From: Periplaneta americana
Taxonomy: Eukaryota; Arthropoda; Insecta; Blattodea; Blattidae
Assembly: GCF_040183065.1 (NCBI RefSeq)
Contig: NC_091119.1
Coordinates: forward strand, 196,297,043 to 196,361,042
Length of the DNA: 64,000 bases
Direction: 5' to 3'
The position numbers and the translations under genes were made by a program. Positions 36,224-47,376 of this stretch are shown here, one piece after another (position 1 is the first letter of the stretch; the number at the start of each line of letters is the position of its first letter). A model generated the notes under the pieces. The model did not search any database, was not told the DNA's origin, and worked only from the letters and a program-made list of their open reading frames with translations.

Positions 36224-37187
36224 TATAAGTAATTGATTAACTAGCGAACTTACTCGTGTTAATTATGTAAGTCCGTGCGGCTTATAGCTGTTTCGGTGCT
36301 TCATCACACCATCCTCAGAGCCTACTAGATCTCGGCGTCATCTCTCGAACTTCTCTGCCTGTTGTGTGGGTGCGTTTTATTGTTTAAAAGTGGAGTCAAA
36401 TAGTGTGTGTGTACTGAAATTGAACACAATCAAATACATAGCACAAGAAAACGGTTACAATCCAAACATAATATACAACATCATAAGAAAGAAAGACAAA
36501 ACAAAAACTTAACAAACACAAAAACAAGCAAAACACAACACAAACACAAGAAATACATCATACTAACATACGAAAACAAAAGCACACATAAGATCGCATC
36601 TTCATTCAGAAAGCAGAAATACAACATAGCATACAGAACAGAAAACACACTACAAAGATATCTCAACACACAAAAAACAAAAACAAATAAATACGACCAC
36701 ACAGGTGTATACAAACTCACATGTAATAGTTGCGACAAGTTCTACATTGGACAGACAGGCAGATCATCCCAAACACGCTACAAAGAACACATTAAACCAA
36801 TAACCAGAGGACACAATACATCTACATACGTCGATCACATAACTAATGCTAACCATACATACAATAACATAAATGCGGACATGGAAATCCTACACATACA
36901 ACCCAAGAACCAAAAACTCAACACACTAGAACAATACGAAATATACAAACACACTAAAACACACCCTGATCAAACTCTCAACACACAGATCAATTTCAGT
37001 GCACACTCACTATTTGACTCCACTTTTCAACTATCAAACGCACCCACACAACAGGCAGAGAAGTTCGAGATGATGCCGAGATCTAGTAGGCTCTGAGGAT
37101 GGTGTGATGAAGCACCGAAACAGCTGTAAGCCGCACAGACTTTCATAATTAACACGAGTAAGCCCGCTAGTTAATCAATTACTTATA
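36224..37187 (+). mobile_element. Penelope-like fragment between ~200-bp inverted arms
   Basis: Left arm 36224-36422 is the reverse complement of right arm 36990-37187, including TAGGCTCTGAGGATGGTGTG and part of the C-terminal coding sequence. Between them the + strand encodes a GIY-YIG nuclease. TAAGTAATTGATTAACTAGC and its complement mark the ends. Confidence 0.85.
36407..37096 (+). pseudogene. Penelope-like GIY-YIG endonuclease domain
   Basis: YDHTGVYKLTCNSCDKFYIG shows the GIY and YIG halves of the nuclease fold, then QTGRSSQTRYKEHIK, ADMEILHIQPKNQKLNTLEQ and YEIYKHTKTHPDQ. These are characteristic of Penelope-like retroelement C-termini. The nuclease nicks target DNA to prime reverse transcription in this family. 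The RT portion is absent; only a lysine- and asparagine-rich linker precedes the domain. A close relative is at 8438-8945. Confidence 0.85.
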
Positions 37188-37192
37188 TTATT

Positions 37193-37675
37193 CTTACTTT
37201 TATGTCAATACGTAGTCGCATTAAAAACAGGTATCTGGATATCCGGAAACATGACTGAAATTTATTCAGTCCTTTTTTTTAATGTTCAGAAACCATACAA
37301 TTATACAGTAAGCGAAGTTATGTGCATATTTCTGTTCTCTGTAATAATTTTGCATATTATGTGCATTTCAAATGTGAGAATTTGGGAACACTTAATGCTC
37401 TAAGTGCATGAATATGCGAGTTTTATTCTTACACAAATATAAACTTAATGCAGATGAATAAGTGGAAAAATGAAATGAAGTTCCGTGACTGGTCGGTCAT
37501 CTTTTAATACAGTGATTCACTTCAGAGATTTAAAAAGAACGAACAGACTAAGTATGTGTGTGTGTGTCTCTCTGTGTAAATGTCAATACTGTATTTGAAC
37601 GTTTCTTGGTTGGAGCATGTTTGTCTGATGTTTTGTAATAAAGCACAGTTAATTTGTGGTTATTATGCCTTTATT
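37193..37675. other. Unassigned AT-rich DNA
   Basis: A short TG run near 37556-37572; nothing else recognised. Confidence 0.4.
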
Positions 37676-37940
37676 TATTTTTTTATTTTATTGGGTTATT
37701 TTACGACGCTGTATCAACATCTAGGTTATTTAGCGTCTGAATGAAATGAAGGCGATAATGCCGGTGAAATGAGTCCGGGGTCCAGCACCGAAAGTTACCC
37801 AGCATTGCTCGTATTGGGTTGAGGGAAAACTCCGGAAAAAAACCTCAACCAGGTAAATTGTCCCGACCGGGATTCGAACCCGGGCCACCTGGTTTCGCGG
37901 CCAGACGCGCTGACCGCTACTCCATAGGTGGGGACTATTA
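37675..37940 (-). repeat. tRNA-derived SINE, reversed
   Basis: Reverse of the 17522-17782 family: TCAACATCTAGGTTATTTAG, GGTGAAATGAGTCCGGGG, CCGGGATTCGAACCCGGGCC (B box) and GCGGCCAGACGCGCTGACCG. Confidence 0.9.
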
Positions 37941-38280
37941 TGCCTTTATTCTGTACAATTTGACAAGTTATGTTCTTCCGTCAGATATTTTATGTTTTTT
38001 ATATCTTTTTATCAACGAGATAAACTAAGTGATCGGACTTCGATTCCCAGAAGATAAATGGCTTTATGCACTTCTGCTGCTGCTGGTATTTCATATTTCT
38101 GACTTTAAATACTATTGCTCTCCCCCCCCCCCAAAAAAAATCTACTTTCTTTTACAAAAACACCATCTAAATACGGAGTAATGAAATTTTCTTCTACAGT
38201 ATTATCACAATTATAAAATAATCATTTCCACATAGATTCTGAGCTTTAACGGTGCTTATAAAAATTGTAACATTATCAAC
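37941..38280. other. Unassigned AT-rich DNA
   Basis: No gene or repeat recognised, except a C-run and A-run near 38121-38138. Confidence 0.4.
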
Positions 38281-39175
38281 TTACTTATGACTTTTAAAGA
38301 ACCCAGAGGTGTTCATTGCCGCCCTCACATAAGCCCGCCATCCGTCTCTATCCTGAGAAAGATTAATCCAGTCCCCACCATCATGTCTCACCTCCCTCAA
38401 ATCTATTTTAATATTATCCTCCCAAATACGTCTTTGCCTCCCCAAAGCTCTTTTTCCCTCCGGCCTCCCAACTAACACTCTCTATGCATTTCTAGATTCG
38501 CCCATACGTGCTGCATGCCCTGCCCATCTCAAACGTCTGGATTTAATGTTCCTAATTATGTCAGGTGAAGAATACAATGCGTGCAGTTCTGCGTTGTGTA
38601 ACTTTCTCCATTCTACTGTAACTTCATCCCTCTTAGCACTAAATATTTTCCTAAGCAACTTATTCTCAAACACCCTTAACCTCTGTTCCTCTCTCAAAGT
38701 GAATCCAAGTTTTACAACCATACAGAACAACCGGTAATATAACTGTGTTATAAATTCTAACTTTCAGCTTTCTTGAGAGCAGACTGGATGACAAAAACTT
38801 CTCAACCGAATAATAACAGGCATTTCCCATATTTATTCTGCGTTTAATTTCCTTCCGAGTGTCATTTATTGTTAGTGTTGCTCTAAGATATTTGAATTTT
38901 TTCACCTCTTGAAAGGATAAATTTGTAATTTTTATATGTCCATTTCGTACAATGTTCTGGTCACGAGACATAATCATATACTTTGTCCTTTCGAGATTTA
39001 CTTCCAAACCTATATCTTTATTTGGTTCAAGTAAAATTCCCGTCTTTTTCCTATTAGTTTGTGGATTTTCTCCTAACACATTCATGTCATCCACATAGAC
39101 AAGCAGCTGATGTAACCCGTTCAATTCCAAACCCTCTCTGCTACCCTGGACTTTCCTAATGGCAACCCACCAATA
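38280..39175 (-). mobile_element. RTE-like LINE, 5'-truncated and frameshifted
   Basis: The minus strand encodes QLLVYVDDMNVLGEN (RT catalytic YVDD), then LEVNLERTKYMIMSRDQN, MGNACYYSVEKFLSSSLLS and VVLYGCKTW, and then in shifted frames VFENKLLRKIFSAKRDEVT, RRLRWAGHAARMGESRNA and GRPEGKRALGRQRRIWEDN. This is the standard RTE-type C-terminus. It ends near a TTACTTA motif at 38280. Confidence 0.87.
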
Positions 39176-39179
39176 ATCC

Positions 39180-39355
39180 TGTTATTTATAGACTTATTGT
39201 TTTCGATTCCTAGCGTACTAGGACTTATAAGTTGTAAGCATTGTTGTTGCGTTATCGATGTTTAGCGTTAATGTGAACATTTTCTGTGGAGATTCTGAAA
39301 AGGTTTAAGAGAGAGAAGGATGTCTCTAATCCCTGAATTGCGGCTTTCGCTACGT
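39180..39355. other. Unassigned DNA
   Basis: Short junction between the LINE and the Tc1 remnant. Confidence 0.35.
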
Positions 39356-39900
39356 TGGTGAGATCGTGGGTACTTCCCTCAGTGGTACCCTTCGAACTGT
39401 AAAACTTTTCCAGGAACTCAATACTTTTCAGAAGAGGTCTGAATCAGGCCGTCCAAGTCACCCGTCGGCCAGAGAAGACCTTTTCTTGAAGCTGCAAGTC
39501 CTACAAAACCGACATTTCACTGCTATTGAGGAACGAAATCGCCTGATACAAGCCCACAATGCAACCACAGTCTAGTATATACAGTCACGACGGTCAATAC
39601 GTAGTACATATGCATACATAGATAGTTGCTAACCACTAGGATCGCTAATATCGCCTCATTACAGACAATGCGAAATAGTACGGCACTATCTATTGTTTCT
39701 AGCAACTTCACAACTCAAGCTTCGCGACTGTATATACTAGACTGTGATGCAACTATAAATGAGAATACAATGAGGAGAAGGCTACATGAGACAGACCAAC
39801 CTCAAGAAGACCTGTCAGAGGCCCAGAGCTACTCCAGAACACCGAAGGGTCTGTCTACGTTTTCCGCAGAAACGTGTGAAATGTGTAATTAATGAGATAG
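39356..39900 (+). pseudogene. Tc1 transposase N-terminal remnant split by a MITE
   Basis: ESGRPSHPSAREDLFLKLQ (GRP hook region), QNRHFTAIEERNRLIQAHNA, then the MITE 39566-39746, then MRRRLHETDQPQEDL. This is the DNA-binding half of a Tc1 transposase. No catalytic half follows and no TIRs were found. Confidence 0.7.
39566..39746. mobile_element. MITE with CACAGTCTA TIRs
   Basis: 181 bp, with TIRs of about 25 bp (CACAGTCTAGTATATACAG and complement). An exact 7-bp duplication ATGCAAC lies at 39559-39565 and 39747-39753. It is inserted in a Tc1 remnant. Confidence 0.9.
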
Positions 39901-40068
39901 ATTGACTGATAGAAAATTGCGAGACCTCGAGATAATCGACAAACGTAGCGACATTGTAGCGCCTCTAACAGCAAGTCTCAGAACTACGGTCCGGCTACAA
40001 TGACTTAGTAGATAATAGTGCCACGCCCGCCATCTATTAGCATTGTGGTAAGTTACGTGGACCTTTAA

Positions 40069-40790
40069 GGGTATATGTACGTGAGCGACCACAAAATATT
40101 ATCAGAAAATACAGGCTTTAATTTCTAAAATTTTATAAGGAAATGAACTCACAATTGGACAAAAATTACAAGGTACCACAACAAGACTTATTAGAACTTA
40201 AATGTCTGATAAAAGTATAAAAAAGATTACTAATAATATTTTTTAGAATTCACTTTTTACTTTAAATTAAATTTTCTGAAATTTTGTACACTGATTTGAC
40301 ATGCATTTATGAAAAAGGTAAACTACAATAATGCCCATTCCTTTGAAAATAGAAAAATGAGGTCACAAAACATTATGTAAATTTTAATATATTTTATATA
40401 GGACAAATAAAGAGTTAATTGTATTAAAATAAACAACTCTATATGTTTAAGAATAGTCAACTTTTCAGAAATAATTGTTTATTACAAGCAGGAAAAATAT
40501 TAAAGATGTCAGAGACGCCATAACAATGTTATGGTTGCCAAATTATGTAACTGCAGAATTTTTTGTTTTCTGTTTTTTTCTTTTTTCATACTCTGATAAA
40601 ACTGATTTGAAAAATATTATTAGCAACCTTTTTCATACTTTTATCAGATATTTACTCGTAAGTTCTAATAAGACTTGTTGTGGTACCTTGTAATTTTTGT
40701 CCAATTGTGAGTTCATTTCCTTATAAAATTTTAGAAATTTAGAGCCTGAATTTTCTGATAATATATGTGGTTGTTCACATACATATACCC
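40069..40790. mobile_element. Foldback element flanked by TTAA
   Basis: GGGTATATGTACGTGAGCGA and the complement of CATACATATACCC form the ends, with TTAA at 40065-40068 and 40791-40794. The arms extend over about 200 bp each side (CAAGGTACCACAACAAGACT left, its complement right). No coding capacity. TTAA targets and 722 bp suggest a piggyBac-type non-autonomous element. Confidence 0.85.
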
Positions 40791-40799
40791 TTAAGGAGT

Positions 40800-41133
40800 T
40801 AAATAATATTACACAATTGTCTGTACGTTTTCAATTTAAATTTCGGAAAATGTCCAATTATATTCGGAAAAAGTGTATATACAGTTTCAGATAAATCAAT
40901 TTCAGTTTAGAAAATAGTAATACAAAGTTCGGAAAATCTAAAGTTAATTGCAGAAAAAGAAAATTCAATTTCGGAAAAGATAAATCTAATTTCTGAAGAC
41001 TTTAGTATTGTTTTAATTTTTTTTTTCGTTGTTAACTGTATAGCATTTATTAGTGCTTTATGGTTCTGCTAACTGATGGAGTTACTTGTCAACAATATGA
41101 CGCTGAAACTTGTGCCCAGCGACAGTCCTGATA
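40800..41133. other. Unassigned AT-rich DNA
   Basis: Several phrases with TTTCGGAAAA and TTTCAG motifs recur at 40840-40995, a weak degenerate tandem array. No gene. Confidence 0.4.
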
Positions 41134-41135
41134 TA

Positions 41136-41843
41136 CAGGGTGATTCACGAGGATTTACCGTCCGAAGACATTCTGAGCAAAAAATGTCATATAAACATTT
41201 GTCCTAATCTCAATATTTTCAGAGCTACACTAATTTGAAGTTGTTTGTAAAATATCATTATTCTTTAGTTTTAAGGGTAAAATAATATTACAGATAAAGA
41301 ATGAACTATTCAGGAGTATCATTTCTTTCATTAGCTAGTATTCTGAAGCTAAAAGTGTGTAGTGAATTCCATAGTTGCTTCGTACAGAATTTTTCCCCTA
41401 TTTTTAACTACAAAATTACATTTTCTTACGCATTTATCACAACAATTTTTACAAATTACGCCGCTCTTGTAATTCTTTAAGACTGTACATTAGGATGCAT
41501 AATTAAATTGTAAAGAATCAAGTTCCTAAAGTCGTATTATTTGTAACAATTTTTGTGGTAAGTGCGTAAGAATAATGTAATTTTTAGATAAAAATTGAAA
41601 AACAAAATCTATACAAAGCAATTAACAACATTTTTAGCTTCAAAACTCTAGCCAATTAAAGAAATGATACTTCTGAACAGTTCATTCTCCATTTGTAATT
41701 TTTTTACCTTTAAAACTAAAGAAAAAATGTAGTGTAACTCTCAAAATATTGAGATTAGAACAAATGTTTATATGAAATTTTTTGCCTAGAATATCTTCGG
41801 AAAGAAGTTCCGTAAATGACGGTAAATCCTGTGAATCACCCTG
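41136..41843. mobile_element. Near-complete palindromic MITE (TA target)
   Basis: CAGGGTGATTCACGAGGATT and its complement (ATCCTGTGAATCACCCTG) bound a 708-bp element, with TA on each side. The arms pair over nearly the whole length (for example CTCAATATTTTCAGAG with CTCTCAAAATATTGAG). Centre near 41485. No coding capacity. Confidence 0.9.
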
Positions 41844-41894
41844 TATTGTACATTATATTCTATGATATATTTACTTTTTGAAGACTGGCTAATT

Positions 41895-42052
41895 AATATT
41901 AACCCGGCACACTCACAAATTTCCAGACTATAGACACCCAGCAATTTTTATTCTTCAAGAAAATCTCACCGAGTGCTGAGCCCGGAAATCGGACCCGGGA
42001 CCTCCCGATCTGGAAGCCAGCATGCTGACCAACGGACCACGGAGGTAGTCTT
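41895..42052 (-). repeat. tRNA-derived SINE, reversed
   Basis: On the minus strand: TCCGTGGTCCGTTGGTCAGC (A box), GGGAGGTCCCGGGTCCGATT (B box), then a body CACTCGGTGAGATTTTCTTG. Confidence 0.8.
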
Positions 42053-42570
42053 AATTATTTTTATTTCATTTTTTATTAATATTGTATGAAATTAGATGTC
42101 GTTGTACTAAATTAATACAAATAAATTATTATGAGCACAACAGTTATTCTTGCTGTTATATAAACGAATGTTGCCAATAAACAGTTGAATGACTGTATAG
42201 CTACAATATTTCTTTTCTAATGAGAGGGTGAAGACTCCATTTTATTTTAACTTGTATAACAATAAACTTATGTATATACAGTCTTACTAATAAAAACTCG
42301 TATACAGACGTTTAACTGTCTTATACTTATAAAATGAATAACTCGTTTATAAGTCGTGCATAAATTCCTTAGTAATACATTCGTCTTGTATAACAGTACA
42401 ACTGTTACACAGCTACGTCATAGTTTCATTACTTCATTACGAAAGGTAACAGAATATTGAGGTTCTCTAGCATCCGATAGTGCCCGCTAGTGTGCTGCGA
42501 TTAGTATCGATAATTACAACTGGGCCTGATCGATTATCACGCTATATTTTGGTCAAAGGGTACAGCTACA
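42053..42570. other. Unassigned AT-rich DNA
   Basis: No coding or repeat signal I can name. Confidence 0.4.
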
Positions 42571-42574
42571 GCAA

Positions 42575-42621
<47 letters not shown>

Positions 42622-42840
42622 GGCCTATTATTAATTGTAATTATTAAATGTAATTACTTATCACTTCCTTGGGTGTTTACCCATTTGGAGTGTGAATAAA
42701 TACATTATTATTAGTATCATTATTATTATTATTATTATTATTAGGCCTATTATTATTAGGCCTATTATTAATTGTAATTACTTGCCACTTCCTCCGGGTG
42801 TTTACCCATTTGGAGTGTGAATAAATACATAGGCTACATA
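42575..42840 (+). repeat. Duplicated LINE 3' tails and ATT microsatellites
   Basis: Two copies of the tail seen at 12085 (TTTACCCATTTGGAGTGTGA then ATAAATACAT) at about 42655-42705 and 42780-42832, with ATT runs at 42576-42622 and 42717-42745. Confidence 0.75.
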
Positions 42841-43164
42841 CTCTTTCGTCGTGAGTTCTGATCTCCAAGTGAAACTATAGGTTTGTTTCAGCAAGCAATT
42901 GAGAACGCGTTACGAACTAATACCGAAATTCTTTCTACACATGAGCTAGTTGAGTACGTTCTCAGAACTAGTTCGGGATTTACATTGTTGGAATGTTTCT
43001 TCAACTGTTCTTTCACGGCCTTCGGAATTTCTTCTCACATTAATATTATATTCATCTTTCGAACTTAATTCATCATAACATATAAATATCACTATCACCT
43101 TTCAAATGATCGACTATTTTTTTAATTTTAACCTGCCCAGTCTCGAAGCATTTTAACCTCAACC

Positions 43165-44635
43165 TCAGGTTAAGCTCTTATTTACCTGTTTATGTTCTGC
43201 GTACTGTGTACTTAGCTCTGTTTCAATCAATAATTCAGTATGGTATTTTACGTTGGGGAGGAATGGCAAAATCGACTCTTCATCCTTTAAATTTGCTCCA
43301 AAAAAGAATTATCAAAATCTGTCTACATAAACCTTTTGATTACCCAACAAAATTAATTTTTCAGGAATTCGGTGTATCAAATCTAGAACAAATTTATAAA
43401 CAAATATTGCTGATTTACTTCTATAAAAACCACAATAAATGTAAATTTGATCCTCATGAATACCATAGGAGACAAAACTATAGTTTCTTTCTAAATACTC
43501 CCAAATGCCACACAACTGCTGGATTAAAACACAGCAGAAATTTTGGACTCAAAATGCATTAATTAGAGCTTACCCTGAGCTAAGTACTCTTAACACACAT
43601 ACATTTAAGAAACAAATCAGATTAATTATTTAATTTTTTAAGCTAATTGAGTTAAAAATTGATACTCTAATATTCATGTACTTTTGTGCGAGATCGTGCG
43701 TATTTGCTTGTTTTCCGCACAGAACCAATACGCGGTAAGTGTGAAATACCACATTCAGTATTCCCAACGTAACACACATAACAATTTCACTCTTCTTACC
43801 GCTTAAGCGTGACATTCATTTTACTGCTTTGGGCTTTTAACATATTATTTTTAGAGACGTTTAACATAGTAATAATTATAAATTGGAAACTTACCACTGC
43901 AATTTCACCTAAATTTCACGAAACTTATTGCATTCCTGATACAAGTAACATTAAGGAAGCCGTGAAAAAATCAACAAGATTCCAGATGCCGATGTTATTA
44001 CTGCAATATGTTATATAAATAATATTGTTAAAATATTGAAATTAAAAATAAATCATTACATAACCTTACCGTTTGTTTTAAGTTCGCATTTATAGACTGG
44101 GGGGAAAAAAAAGACGGACGTATATCACGGCCTGCTGGAATATAGTAAACACAGAAAACATTTTATAGCAACAAGATATTTTGGTTTTCCGAAGTTGCCG
44201 TCATTAAACAGAAACCAAGATGGAGATTTCATTGCAACTAATTAGAAATTCGTCTTTCAGGTATGTAATAAACGATCTTCGCACAAAATAATGTACGATA
44301 CACGAGCGGTATGTTTGTTTTCATGTTCTCGGAAATTAAAAAAGCTCAACTACGTTTCGCTTTTTCAATCTTTTCCTCGACCATGAAAACGTCAACATAC
44401 CGCTCTTGTAACGTATATTACTATTGTATTTTCTATTTGCATATAGACCCTATTATTACATGCTGTATGTATTTTACCACTTATTAATGTTATTGTGCTC
44501 AAAACTCTCTTAATTTTGTGATATATTTTGTATAACTGATCTGAACTGCGCCCGAGCACGAGCTTCTGCTCTTTCGGGCTGCGATGCCTAATGTAGCTCA
44601 AGTGTAAAGTATTAAATAAATGAAATGAAATTGAA
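43165..44635 (+). mobile_element. LINE 3' part interrupted by a 735-bp insertion
   Basis: Coding part 43190-43562: LFQSIIQYGILRWGGMAK, LLQKRIIKICLHKPFDYPTK and GLKHSRNFGLKM, homologous to the LINE at 18652-19254. The 3' UTR starts, breaks at 43687 and resumes at 44423, ending with hairpin 44545-44583 and tail ATTAAATAAATGAAATG. Confidence 0.83.
43688..44422. mobile_element. Unclassified insertion with hairpins at both ends
   Basis: Begins GCGAGATCGTGCGTATTTGC and ends CGTATATTACTA, flanked by a possible 4-bp duplication TTGT (43684-43687, 44423-44426). It has no evident TIR, but a hairpin near each end: ACGCGGTAAGTGTGAAAT with its partner ATTTCACTCTTCTTACCGC (43729-43803), and GAGCGGTATGTT with AACATACCGCTC (44303-44406). 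The empty site is seen in 17040-17395. Confidence 0.8.
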
Positions 44636-44639
44636 GCCA

Positions 44640-45733
44640 TCTGCGCATGCGTCAGCAGTCCAAATTCCCAGTTCCTGCTCTTAATCGAGAACCAATTTCA
44701 CTCGTTCCGAACGAGTTTCAAAGCACGCTGGGAGTTCAGAATCTATTCGGAATCAGTTCAAGTCTTATTGGAACACATTGAGATCCTGCGCATGAGCACT
44801 TCAGAAACGATTCTGAACCGTGCACACGACATTAACAAAGAACAAATATCCATGTCCTTGGTTGGATTTGAACTCACGACCATGACCTCTACGCGACGTT
44901 GAAGCGGCGTGCGCGCCCTTGGCTGTTGCGTGAATCGCGACCGGGTTAATAATTAGATTGGTGTAAATCATTTACTTAACTCTTCATACTCAGCAGTTAA
45001 AATGTCCTTCTGAAGGCCTACGTTTGTCTTTCCTTGTCATGAAATACTTGAAGTTTTTATACCGAACTTCTCGGAAATCATGTTAATACTGACGCTGAAC
45101 ACAAAGAAAAGGAAATTCCACGACAAGGAATGTTTGCATATAGTCTCTCTGTGAACGTCATACAATTTGAAACTTCTGCTTCGATTTTGAGAAACGCAAT
45201 GATTCTTTGACGTCAAAGAGAAGAAAGAAATTGAAGAGAACAGAAGGATGTTCGATATTGCGTCAACATGTCAAGATTCAGGAAGTAAAAGGACTCTTGA
45301 ATTTGACAAAAGAAACAAGAAATAAAGAGCAGATAAGAATGTGTATTGTAGTTTCGAATGATTGCTCAGCTGTAAACTGAGAATCTCAATACAAATGTTG
45401 CTCTGTGTCAGAGGTCTTTGCTTTCTTCCTTTATTTCTTAATGCTATTTTACTCTTCATTACATTTTATCCAACACAAATGTAATAAAAGTTTTAATGTG
45501 AAATGTTTTCCTGCATATACCATTCGTAAAAATTGTAACAAAAATTACAGCGTTGCCCCTTACGGGCATTTGATCATTCATGTCCCAGGTTATGCTTCTA
45601 TTGCAACATTTATCAAATGGAATACGCAACTTATGACTATTATGTTGGTGAATCTACCCTCATTTGTTTTTATACTTTGAGAGGTTAACAGTATTTCCTC
45701 AAATTTGTCACCCAGACATCCGGTATGTCGTAT
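44640..45733. other. Unassigned DNA with possible old tRNA-like remnant
   Basis: GGTTGGATTTGAACTCACGA near 44868 could be a degraded reversed B box. No gene is supported. Confidence 0.35.
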
Positions 45734-45920
45734 CACAGTCTACTACAGTATATAGTCTCGAAGCTAAATACATAGGGAATATCCATACATGGGTAGTTGC
45801 TAACCACTAGGATCGCTACTATCGCCCTCATAACAGACAATGCGAAATAGTATCGGCACAGTCTATTGTTCCTAGTACCCTCAACAACTCAAGCTTCGTG
45901 ATTGTATATACTAGACTGTG
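45734..45920. mobile_element. MITE with CACAGTCTA TIRs
   Basis: Same family. Flanks GTCGTAT (45727-45733) and GTCATAT (45921-45927) form a 7-bp duplication with one difference. It shares the interior GTTGCTAACCACTAGGATCG. Confidence 0.87.
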
Positions 45921-45929
45921 GTCATATCT

Positions 45930-46475
45930 TCATATAGGTAATTTCAACAATAGTGGTGACGTATTAATAAAATTCATGAATGAATAAAGTATTTTGATGC
46001 TTCTTTATTACAGTTATCCGTGTTAAAAGCAATAGATGTATAATTTCGGTATCAGATGGATTTGGACTTGGGAAAGAATAATGTGAAACGTTTTTTAACG
46101 TGTAAAAACTTAACCATTATATTAAACTGAATTTTAATTTAAGATGCAAAAGTTTAACTATAAAACTTAATTATAATTTAATCAAATATTATTATTAGTA
46201 CACAAATAAGACTAATAATAAATATAAAGATAGAAATAGTTAATTCAATGTAGTCTAATTGTAAAGTACTTATAAACTGTGGTATTAATATCCAAATGAA
46301 TTCAATTCCCTGTAATGACATCTTCAATTCATCACAATATTCGAAACAACTCATTGGCGTCATATTGATGTGTGAATCGTTTCGACTATCAATTGCATTG
46401 TTGTCTGCAGACTAGGCCTCATGGAATGAGGAAGCGATTATGAAGTAGTTAACGAGAAGGCAATGCCTTGTTGAA
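45930..46475. other. Unassigned AT-rich DNA
   Basis: No coding or repeat signal recognised. Confidence 0.4.
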
Positions 46476-46480
46476 TTTAA

Positions 46481-47372
46481 GGGGAAACGATGATATTTTT
46501 TGGTGAAAAAATGAGTAAATGTTCAAAAAAAAAATCTTTAAAATATTCTGCGATATATGTGGATCGCATAGCATAATATATTGTGGGTATTCGTACCCTT
46601 ATCGGATGTTGAGTCGTCATTTTTAAACTTCCTGCGTTATGGATTTTTAAATCACTCGCCCACTTTTATTGTTGTTTCCGGTAAATTAAATTTTCAAAAA
46701 AAAATGTCTTTAAAATAGCCTTTGATATGTGTGGAATGCATTGCATAACTTTTGTGGGTATTTATGCCCTTATCGAATGTTGAGACGTCATTTTTAAACT
46801 TCCTGCGCTATGGATTTTTAAATCACACGCCCGCTTTTATCGGTTTCCAGTAACTTCATTTTTTTTTGCTACATTGCCAGACAAAAATGGATATAATTTC
46901 TGAACTATTAAAGATACATGCATGAAATTTAGAACATACATTCTTTAGACTATTAGGAAACTTTTCTCTGTAACAGAATTTTGTTAATAGATTTCATTTT
47001 AGAAATACGTCCGTTTGTTTGCAAGAAAGGAAATCAGAAAATTGTTATTAATTTTTAATTGTTTATTTGACAAACGTAGGGACTAATATCAAAATCCTGT
47101 TACAGACAGTTTGTAGAACATGCTTTTGCAAATACATTGCAAAAAACTGTTTGAATCTTCTACCTTTAAAAACGGTTTAAATATATCGGTTTTAGTATCA
47201 TCCTGTATTGGGTATATATTTTTTTTTCAAATTTTGGCAACCAAATAATTTTTTTTTTTTCAAAATATTTTTATTTGGTTGAGTTGCCTTAGCTATGAGT
47301 TCTCTACATACAAACAAATTAATATTTTACACCAAATGGAAAAAAAGTTAAAAAAAATACCATCCTCTCCCC
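46481..47372. mobile_element. TTAA-flanked non-autonomous element with internal duplication
   Basis: GGGGAAACGATGATATTTTT at the left and the partner AAAAATACCATCCTCTCCCC at the right, with TTAA at 46477-46480 and 47373-47376. A ~170-bp segment is directly repeated (about 46521-46690 and 46691-46860, both with GTCATTTTTAAACTTCCTGC). No transposase frame. Confidence 0.8.
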
Positions 47373-47376
47373 TTAA

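Noticed and set aside
36481-36738. Cys/Val-rich minus-strand frame opposite the GIY-YIG region
   Set aside because: Shadow of the A- and C-rich coding strand; no domain.
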